Shown here: piece after piece, positions 5,715-10,433 of the stretch
Layout: the number at the start of each line of letters is the position of its first letter
How positions within the stretch are numbered: position 1 is the stretch's first letter
Assembly (NCBI GenBank): GCA_030690755.1
Contig: JAUYGA010000099.1
Location: forward strand, 1-10,433
Direction: 5' to 3'
From: Nanobdellota archaeon
Lineage (GTDB): Archaea > Nanobdellota > Nanobdellia > Woesearchaeales > JAUYGA01
Length of the DNA: 10,433 nucleotides
Program-made: the position numbers and the translations under genes
Notes under the pieces: generated by a model
Seen by the model: the letters and a program-made list of their open reading frames with translations, nothing else
Told to the model about the DNA's origin: nothing
The model's database searches: none

Positions 5715-5750
5715 ACCAAAAATTCTGAAATTTTAAGTATTGGGTTTTAG
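5711..5750. terminator. shared inverted repeat between convergent genes
   Basis: AAAATT-CTGA-AATTTT (5719-5734) sits inside imperfect outer arms CTAAACC / GGTTTTAG (from 5711 and to 5750). It separates the ends of the methyltransferase gene and its convergent neighbour, so it may end both transcripts. The stem is A/T-rich and weak. Confidence 0.35.
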
Positions 5751-6509
5751 CAAAGGAAAAGCAGTGAATGTATCTTTTTGTGTCAATGCTGAAATACCGA
5801 TTGGTGGTCTTGCGAACGAACCAGCAAACTTTGCGAAAGGAAGTCTCCCCAAGAGTATACTTATAAGATGGCAGTAGGTCAGGAGATTGTTTCTTCTTCC
5901 TGTGCCTTCTTTCAAAAGAGGATTCATGTTTAAAGTATGATATTTGACATCTTCATTGAGAGCGATTGCTTCCAACACATACAGGAAAACTTTGACGGGA
6001 ATATCTTGTACTTCTTCGATTTTTGATTCTATTGCAGTTATCACTGGTTCGGGCAATGTTAGTCTCCATCTACCTTTGGCATCTTTATGATGATCCAGCA
6101 TATACGCGCATCTGAATATGACACAACCTATGAGTTCGAGTGCTTCTTCATCTTTTTTACCGATGTAATTAAGCATCTCAAATATGTTGTCGAAAGAGAA
6201 AGTGTTTTCATGTTTTTCCTTACCTATGAACAAAGTCGGGGTCATGTCATTTACATTCTTGCCACGAAGGCTTTTATAATCTGGAGCTGCCTCTTTTCCA
6301 GGTTTTCCAAAACAAATTCTATAATTTTCAACTTTGTAGAATTCATGATATTCTTTGTTATCTTGATTTTTTCCTGATTTAAGAGAAATTGCTTCGTCCA
6401 CCGATTCTTTCCTGCTTACAGTAGATACTTTATTTATCAAAGGGAAAATTTTCCCTTTTTCATCTATTGGTAGTTTGAGACAACTGGCTAGTTTCAGTTC
6501 ATATACCAT
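5733..6509 (-). CDS. unrecognised protein, candidate restriction partner
   Basis: A 258-residue protein (ATG 6509) I cannot place in a family. It is soluble, without a signal peptide. The middle reads 'APDYKSLRGKNVNDMTPTLF' followed by 'GKEKHENTFSF', and the C-terminal part is rich in Pro, Gly and hydrophobic residues ('RPPIGISAL'). A nuclease motif of the PD-(D/E)xK type is not clear, although Asp followed by Lys/Glu-rich stretches occurs around these residues. The reason to suspect a restriction enzyme is position only: it converges on a 5-cytosine methyltransferase with an 18-base gap. The ORF can be read from a TTG at 6515, but the TATA-like element at 6531-6538 is centred 26 bases before ATG 6509, so a leaderless start there is preferred. 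The stop is TAA. Confidence 0.6.
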   Translation of the reverse strand: MVYELKLASCLKLPIDEKGKIFPLINKVSTVSRKESVDEAISLKSGKNQDNKEYHEFYKVENYRICFGKPGKEAAPDYKSLRGKNVNDMTPTLFIGKEKHENTFSFDNIFEMLNYIGKKDEEALELIGCVIFRCAYMLDHHKDAKGRWRLTLPEPVITAIESKIEEVQDIPVKVFLYVLEAIALNEDVKYHTLNMNPLLKEGTGRRNNLLTYCHLISILLGRLPFAKFAGSFARPPIGISALTQKDTFTAFPLLKPNT

Positions 6510-6530
6510 AAGCAAAAGTATATGTCTGTC

Positions 6531-6569
6531 ATTAAAAACTTTCCGGAAAAAACACGGAAATCTCGGAAG
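6531..6569 (-). promoter_or_regulatory. promoter with TTCCG repeats upstream of the 258-aa gene
   Basis: TATA-like TTTTTAAT (6538-6531, minus strand) is followed upstream by the palindrome TTTCCGGAAA (6540-6549) and by further TTCCG copies around 6555-6559 and 6564-6568. The three copies lie about 9-12 bases apart. A regulator bound there would cover the promoter. Confidence 0.4.
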
Positions 6570-6601
6570 AATTTAGAAATAATACAGCTCTATTTTTCTT
6601 C

Positions 6602-6730
6602 TCATTTGGCCAATTTTCTCAGTTCATCCACAATCCAAATCATCCATTCTGTGTCTAGACTGCAGTATTTCTTTTTTTCATTCGCTCCATTCCTGGCAGT
6701 GAAACTTATATCCTTATCATCAGTTAATGT
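6602..6730 (-). pseudogene. in-frame open stretch after the ATPase stop
   Basis: Directly after the ATPase TGA (6731-6733), the same frame stays open for 42 codons to TGA at 6602-6604 and ends 'EWMIWIVDELRKLAK'. The ATPase itself already ends at a usual place for its family ('VWKWLLEE'), so readthrough is not needed to explain it. It may be the 3' end of another decayed gene. A different frame of the same DNA carries the CxxW repeat (6678-6713). Confidence 0.25.
6678..6713 (-). repeat. direct repeat copy 1, 3' end of a CxxW-type ORF
   Basis: 27 of 36 bases match 8070-8105 without gaps. On the minus strand it encodes 'GYKFHCQEWSE' plus stop, against 'RYKFYCPKWGG' plus stop in the other copy. 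Frame, Cys, Trp and TGA stop are all kept. In-frame stops lie just upstream, so this copy is truncated right after the ATPase gene. Confidence 0.6.
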
Positions 6731-7972
6731 TCATTCTTCCAAAAGCCATTTCCATACTGGCACAACGCTTATCTTTTTATTGTCGATTTTTATTTCTTCT
6801 GTTTGGTCTTCAGTGATTATTATTCCTTTAGAAAGTTTGTATTTTTTCATAGCTTCTAACAATCCTGATATTTCCCGTTCTCTATTGGTCTCTTTTAATG
6901 AAACAGTCACTTGAATGGCTGAAGTTATTTTTCCTCCTTTCCTTATTATGAAGTCGCATTCGTTCTTCTCTCTGTGAAAATATATTTCTTCGTTTTTTCG
7001 CTTTAAGTTAAGGAATACTGCATTTTCCATCATTCTTCCCCTGTCTTCGCTTTCGCGAAACCCAAGAAGTCTTGCCAGGCATTGATCTATAAAATACACT
7101 TTTTTTGCAGAATAAATCTGCTTTTTAAGGGAAGAATTGTATTTTGGCACGAGAAAAGCAAGATAACTGTTCTCAAGATATTCCATATATTCCTTGATTG
7201 TTGTTGCGCTCGTAAGCCCGGTGAGTTTTTTAATGGAATTAAAGCTTATCTCTTTTCCTATATTGCTGGCAATATAATACGCTGTTTCTTTAATTGGCTT
7301 TTCAGAACTTAACTTGTACCTTGTTATAACATCCCTGTAAATTACATTTTCATATAGATTTCTCAAATAATCCTCTTTTTTTGTCTGAAGGTACTCGGGA
7401 AATCCGCCTTCAATCAGATATTCATTATATGCCTTTTTAAGCATGCTTTTTTCAGCAGATGTTATGTTAGTTGTTTTCTTCGGCAATTCTCTGAATTCAA
7501 GATATTCTGAAAAAGAAAACGGAAACATTGGCAAAGAAATATTTCTTCCTGTAAGATGTGTTCCCAGCTCTCTGCTGAGCATGCTGGCATTAGAGCCCGA
7601 AATGTAAATCTTCTTCTTTTGGTCATAAAGCCTCCTCACAAATCGTTCCCATCCTTTGATGTTTTGGATTTCATCGAAAATAAACACATTCCTTTCCCCG
7701 AATAATTCCATAAGAAGCTCATGCATCACTTGAAAATCCGCAACAGTGAACTGTATCAATCTTTCATCATCGAAGTTAACATAATAACAATCATTGTTGC
7801 GTATTTCCTGGAGGACTGTTGATTTTCCGCATCTTCTCACGCCGGAAATAATTATGATAAACGGGGTTTTTGAATGTTCTTTTATTCTGGAAAGAACAGC
7901 TCTTTCTACTACTTTTTCTTCAGGTTTTTTTGCTTGTGAAAGCAGTACTTCTTTTAGCAGTTCTTTATCCAT
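6731..7972 (-). CDS. AAA ATPase with DUF4143 domain (AAA_14 type)
   Basis: 413 residues from the ATG at 7972. The N-terminal ATPase has Walker A 'GVRRCGKS' (44-51), Walker B 'FIFDEIQ' (97-103), 'SGSN' sensor (125-128) and the family's 'LTGR' (140-143). The C-terminal half is DUF4143, with a winged-helix-like 'EISFNSIKKLTGL' part and a 'KNECDFIIRK' segment that recalls nuclease-fold (D/E)xK arrangements. Members are abundant, mobile and poorly understood; DNA-related or defence roles are suspected. The longest reading begins at 8005, but that ATG overlaps the TATA box (7991-8002), so 7972 is the probable leaderless start. Two inverted-repeat operators lie upstream, and repeats related to a small CxxW ORF flank the gene. 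There is no sign of inactivation. Confidence 0.85.
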   Translation of the reverse strand: MDKELLKEVLLSQAKKPEEKVVERAVLSRIKEHSKTPFIIIISGVRRCGKSTVLQEIRNNDCYYVNFDDERLIQFTVADFQVMHELLMELFGERNVFIFDEIQNIKGWERFVRRLYDQKKKIYISGSNASMLSRELGTHLTGRNISLPMFPFSFSEYLEFRELPKKTTNITSAEKSMLKKAYNEYLIEGGFPEYLQTKKEDYLRNLYENVIYRDVITRYKLSSEKPIKETAYYIASNIGKEISFNSIKKLTGLTSATTIKEYMEYLENSYLAFLVPKYNSSLKKQIYSAKKVYFIDQCLARLLGFRESEDRGRMMENAVFLNLKRKNEEIYFHREKNECDFIIRKGGKITSAIQVTVSLKETNREREISGLLEAMKKYKLSKGIIITEDQTEEIKIDNKKISVVPVWKWLLEE

Positions 7973-7990
7973 TTTAAGTGTAAATCGCCT

Positions 7991-8056
7991 TTTATTTATA
8001 AACATTTGGTTTATCAGACCAAACTTTTATTAGTTTATTTGGTTTATTAGACCAAA
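7991..8056 (-). promoter_or_regulatory. ATPase promoter: TATA box and twin 19-bp inverted-repeat operators
   Basis: TTTATAAATAAA (8002-7991, minus strand) is the TATA box. Upstream are two copies of TTTGGT-N7-ACCAAA: 8005-8023 (spacer TTATCAG on the plus strand) and 8038-8056 (spacer TTATTAG). The copies differ at one base and are spaced 33 bp apart, about three helical turns. The first one touches the TATA/BRE region, so repression by a dimer is plausible. Confidence 0.65.
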
Positions 8057-8069
8057 TAATAGCTTCGTT

Positions 8070-8105
8070 TCACCCGCCCCATTTTGGGCAGTAAAACTTG
8101 TATCT
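8070..8105 (-). repeat. direct repeat copy 2, 3' end of a CxxW-type ORF
   Basis: Partner of 6678-6713 (75% identity over 36 bases, same orientation). The two copies bracket the ATPase gene and its operators. Confidence 0.6.
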
Positions 8106-8231
8106 GCGCTTCATTTCCTTCCAACCTTCACAATGTAAGTTATCTTTTTGGGCAAACTTGTTGTTTTCCCTCATTCTGCGCTGGTGGATGTTCCAGTCGT
8201 TTAGGATATCGTTCCTTCTTATTTTCTCAGC
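8070..8231 (-). pseudogene. small CxxW ORF following the Lrp gene (possible degenerate zinc ribbon)
   Basis: The frame of the Lrp gene continues open after its TGA (8232-8234) for 53 codons to TGA at 8070-8072. An internal ATG at 8174 would give 34 residues. The end has the spacing of a zinc ribbon, CEGW ... CPKW, where the second residue of each expected CxxC pair is Trp (TGG) instead of Cys. No TATA box or ribosome site was found for it. It could be a decayed zinc ribbon, or a real CxxW peptide, since the repeat copy at 6678-6713 also has Trp at that place. Confidence 0.35.
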
Positions 8232-8735
8232 TCATATCATCTTATTCTTTATGAACATCCTGTCTTGGTCGAGGAAGCACTCTCTTTCAATCTCGTCTAT
8301 TATGTAATGCGTATCCCTGTGAAGGACTTTGAATTTTGTCTCAAAATCCTCTATGAAATCCTCCATATCCTTGACATGCTCAAATACCATCTCGCAGAGG
8401 AAGTCAAAGCCATTGTTAATCTTGTACAAATTATTCAGGTTCTCGCTTTTCAAGAGGAACTTTTTTACCTCATCTCTCTGTTCCCGTTGAACTTTTAATA
8501 CAAGAATTATTCTCGTGTTATAGCCTATCCGTGAGAAATCCAGCAGAATCGTCTTTTTCTTGATTACTGTCTTGCTCAAATGGGCCATCCTGTCATATAT
8601 TGTTGAGACAGGCAGCTGTATCCTCCTAGAAATTGTTGTTAGTTTCTCCCTTGCGTTTTTCCGCAGGCCTGCGAGGACCAATATGTCTTGTTTGTCAAGA
8701 TATTTTTCAATATTCATTACTTTGTCTTTCATCAT
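8232..8735 (-). CDS. Lrp/AsnC family transcriptional regulator
   Basis: 167 residues. An N-terminal winged helix-turn-helix (about 12-60) carries 'LTTISRRIQLPVSTIYDRM', the recognition-helix pattern of the Lrp/AsnC family. A 'KKKTILLDFSRIGYNTRIILVLKV' linker and first strand follow, then a RAM-like ligand/oligomerisation domain (about 70-150) with 'FDFLCEMVFEHVKDMEDFIEDF'. Archaeal members act as dimers or octamers on promoters and often respond to amino acids. The ligand here is not evident. The ATG at 8735 is supported by GGTGA at 8740-8744, 4 bases before it, so this gene has a leader, unlike its neighbours. TATA candidates lie near 8845-8852, giving about 87 bases of leader that contain an 11-bp iteron array. 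It is divergent to the AbrB-PhoU gene. Confidence 0.85.
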   Translation of the reverse strand: MMKDKVMNIEKYLDKQDILVLAGLRKNAREKLTTISRRIQLPVSTIYDRMAHLSKTVIKKKTILLDFSRIGYNTRIILVLKVQREQRDEVKKFLLKSENLNNLYKINNGFDFLCEMVFEHVKDMEDFIEDFETKFKVLHRDTHYIIDEIERECFLDQDRMFIKNKMI

Positions 8736-8763
8736 TTTATCACCTTTGTTTTTTTATTTTTTT

Positions 8764-8801
8764 ATTGATTTTTCATTGATTTTTCATTGATTTTTTATTG
8801 A
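8764..8801. repeat. four 11-bp iterons in the Lrp leader
   Basis: ATTGA begins at 8764, 8775, 8786 and 8797, each followed by T-rich bases (unit ATTGATTTTTC/T). The 11-bp period matches one DNA turn, so all copies face the same side. The array lies between the Lrp ribosome site and its presumed TATA box. Confidence 0.7.
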
Positions 8802-8902
8802 TTGTTCGTAAGCTATTTTCTTAATAGAACTAGTGTCGGGAAGAATTATATACTTAATCCTTATATTATATATAACACCTTATAATTATATATTTTAGAA
8901 AA

Positions 8903-8911
8903 TTTTATAAA
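8903..8911 (+). promoter_or_regulatory. TATA box of the AbrB-PhoU gene
   Basis: TTTTATAAA is centred 27 bases before the ATG at 8934, so the transcript is probably leaderless. The region 8845-8895 is also very A/T-rich and holds Lrp-side TATA candidates. Confidence 0.6.
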
Positions 8912-8933
8912 CCTCTCTGGATTTTCTGGGTTT

Positions 8934-9842
8934 ATGAAACGCAGCGTAATACGGCTTGCAGGAAAAACTCATGTAGTTTCTTTGCCAAGCAAATGGGTTA
9001 AACAGTTCAATATCAAGAAGGGCGAAGAGCTCGATATAGAGGAGAGAGGGAACAAGCTGGTTATTTCTACGGAGAAGGATTTGAAGAGGGACAGCATAAC
9101 CATAGACACAGACAAAATCGGCCTCTTCAACAAGAACTACATCTCTTTTGCATACCAGAAAGGTTATGATGAAGTTGAGCTGCGCTATGACGGACAAGAT
9201 GTATTTAACCTGATAAGAGAACGCGTCAACGATCTCATGGGGTATGAGATTGTCGATCATGGAAAAGACCATTGCAGGATAAAAAATGTTTCGCAGCTGC
9301 TTGATTCTGAATTTGACATAATGCTCAGGAGAAGTTTTCTTGTGACGCTTGATATGGCGGAGACATGCGTTGATTTTATCGCGAAAAAACAGCACGACAA
9401 GCTGAAAGAATTAGCATATCTTGAGAAGACAAACAACAAGTTCACAGACTTCTGCAAAAGGCTGATAAACAAGAAAGGATATCATGAAATAGATAAATCT
9501 GCTCTTATTTATGCGATTCTGCGGGATATAGAGGAAGTTGCAGACCAATACAAGTACATATGCAAGCACGGCTATGAAACTAAAGTCAATCTGAGCAAGG
9601 AGACAATTGCATTATTTGAGGAAGTCAATTCATACTTCAGGACTCTTTATGAGCTGTTCTACAAGTTTGACAAGAATAAGGCAAGCAAGATTGTTTTTAA
9701 GAAAAAGGATTTGATGAACAAATTGCAGGAGCTTTTCTTCAAGACCAAAAACAATGACGAGAAACTGATAATACATCATCTGATGTGCCTGACAGAAGCA
9801 GTCTTTAACATGTACGGGCCGTGCTTTGTTATGAATCTATGA
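8934..9842 (+). CDS. AbrB-PhoU fusion regulator
   Basis: 302 residues. The N-terminus (about 1-46) is a SpoVT/AbrB-type swapped-hairpin DNA-binding domain: 'MKRSVIRLAGKTHVVSLPSKWVK' shape, then 'IKKGEELDIEERGNKLVIS'. The rest is helical and PhoU-like (about 110-300), with 'ILRDIEEVADQYKYIC' as one of the helix signatures. This architecture is typical of archaeal regulators annotated as phosphate-uptake regulators. PhoU itself restrains phosphate transport and signalling, but no Pst transporter gene is in view, so the target is unknown. There is no membrane segment. The TATA box gives a start at ATG 8934. It ends in TGA, followed by a T-run (about 9845-9850) that may terminate transcription. 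Confidence 0.85.
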   Translation: MKRSVIRLAGKTHVVSLPSKWVKQFNIKKGEELDIEERGNKLVISTEKDLKRDSITIDTDKIGLFNKNYISFAYQKGYDEVELRYDGQDVFNLIRERVNDLMGYEIVDHGKDHCRIKNVSQLLDSEFDIMLRRSFLVTLDMAETCVDFIAKKQHDKLKELAYLEKTNNKFTDFCKRLINKKGYHEIDKSALIYAILRDIEEVADQYKYICKHGYETKVNLSKETIALFEEVNSYFRTLYELFYKFDKNKASKIVFKKKDLMNKLQELFFKTKNNDEKLIIHHLMCLTEAVFNMYGPCFVMNL

Positions 9843-9924
9843 ATATTTTTTAGACAAGAGCAACAACTTTTTCATCTCAATGCCAAGTTTTCCTGGGCCT
9901 CTTTTTTCCTTTCTTTGTCCATGT

Positions 9925-10433
9925 TCATATCAGCTCATAGTATGCTTCTATCCCGTATAAAATTATGTTATTTTTTAAAGCTTCTTTTCCGACATTGGAT
10001 TCTTTTGCGTTTATCATATCCAAGAACTGTTTTTCAGAGAAAACCAGATGATGTATTGGCAAGGGCAATGATTTTGCAGCATCATGGACTTCTTTTTCAA
10101 ATGATTCTTCCTTTCCATCCGGAACAATGAACATTAAGTCGATGTCAGAATTTTTGGTCTGTGTTTTTTTTGCATAAGAACCAAACATAAGAAGCATGTA
10201 GCATCTTGATTTCAGCGATTTTTTGAACTCGTCAAGCATTACTGCGATATTTTTATTTTTCAACAGCTCTTTCCTCCGGTTATATTCTGCTTCAAAAAGA
10301 AGCGGATGCATTTTTGAGATTAGCTTGACTCGATTGGACTGTCCAAAATGTTCCAATTTGATTATTGATTCTTTCTCAAGCCTTTTTACGATAGAATGAA
10401 CATTTTTGTAATCCATCTTCAACGCTTTTGAGA
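9925..10433 (-). CDS. MNT nucleotidyltransferase with N-terminal winged helix (5' end outside window)
   Basis: The open frame runs past the right edge, so the true N-terminus is missing. The visible start, 'SKALKMDYKNVHSIVKRLEKE', is the recognition helix of a winged helix-turn-helix. The second half has the minimal nucleotidyltransferase core 'FGSYAKKTQTKNSDIDLMFIV' region. It carries Gly-Ser and the two catalytic Asp of 'SDIDL', so catalysis looks possible. Such proteins occur as single regulators or as the MNT half of HEPN-MNT toxin-antitoxin pairs, in which MNT AMPylates the HEPN toxin. No HEPN gene follows within the window. Only an 18-codon ORF overlaps its stop as ATGA (about 9872-9928). 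Stop TGA 9925-9927. Confidence 0.75.
   Translation of the reverse strand, partial: SKALKMDYKNVHSIVKRLEKESIIKLEHFGQSNRVKLISKMHPLLFEAEYNRRKELLKNKNIAVMLDEFKKSLKSRCYMLLMFGSYAKKTQTKNSDIDLMFIVPDGKEESFEKEVHDAAKSLPLPIHHLVFSEKQFLDMINAKESNVGKEALKNNIILYGIEAYYELI

Noticed and set aside
6522..6914. 130-codon plus-strand ORF across the ATPase 3' end
   Set aside because: It is Ser/Phe/Ile-rich and antisense to the conserved ATPase C-terminus, so it is a shadow.
8895..9395. 166-codon minus-strand ORF opposite the AbrB-PhoU gene
   Set aside because: It lies almost wholly antisense to a well-recognised gene and resembles no family.
1..10433. tRNA, rRNA or CRISPR array
   Set aside because: No T-loop GGTTCRA pattern with a matching acceptor stem, no rRNA core sequence and no regularly spaced repeats of 24-40 bases were seen.

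Overview
The window looks like a piece of an AT-rich archaeal chromosome. The evidence is a Sua5/YrdC-type protein without the C-terminal Sua5 domain, a DUF483 protein, an Lrp/AsnC regulator, an AbrB-PhoU fusion regulator and an MNT nucleotidyltransferase with a winged-helix N-terminus. Promoters also look archaeal: TATA boxes centred 25-28 bases before the start codon, so several transcripts should be leaderless, and GGTGA-type Shine-Dalgarno sites where there is a leader. A DPANN-type lineage is a guess. Bacterial-type accessory genes (dinD, a 5-cytosine methyltransferase, a DUF4143 ATPase, an IS630-like transposase) indicate gene transfer.

Layout. 1-101: N-terminus of an IS630-like transposase running off the left edge. 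217-402: small unknown protein. 535-1890: DUF483 gene and the tRNA t6A synthase gene, both on the minus strand, with tsaC upstream. 1891-2889: about 1 kb without a normal-sized gene. It holds the most unusual structure here, a probable minus-strand transcription unit from a TATA box near 2630 to a hairpin plus T-run near 1980. This unit has strand-specific GNRA and UUCG tetraloop hairpins and two nearly identical tiny ORFs, each with a good ribosome binding site. 2890-3738: dinD, whose promoter shares sequence and exact spacing with the promoter of the tiny-ORF unit. 3739-4094: promoters and possible tiny ORFs.

4095-5714 and 5733-6509: a 5-cytosine DNA methyltransferase with a long uncharacterised C-terminal extension, converging on an unrecognised gene that is a candidate restriction partner. 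6731-7972: AAA ATPase with DUF4143, with a pair of 19-bp inverted-repeat operators upstream. Direct repeats related to the 3' end of a small CxxW ORF flank this gene, which suggests a cassette. 8232-8735: Lrp/AsnC regulator with an 11-bp iteron array in its leader. 8934-9842: divergent AbrB-PhoU regulator. 9925-10433: MNT nucleotidyltransferase with an N-terminal winged helix, cut by the right edge.

Working together: 4095-6509 is probably a restriction-modification or other defence module. dinD and the tiny-ORF/ncRNA unit appear to be co-regulated, possibly by stress. The remaining genes are housekeeping (tsaC) or regulatory. Three start codons are moved here because the TATA position argues against the longest ORF: the methyltransferase (4095), its convergent neighbour (6509) and the ATPase (7972).
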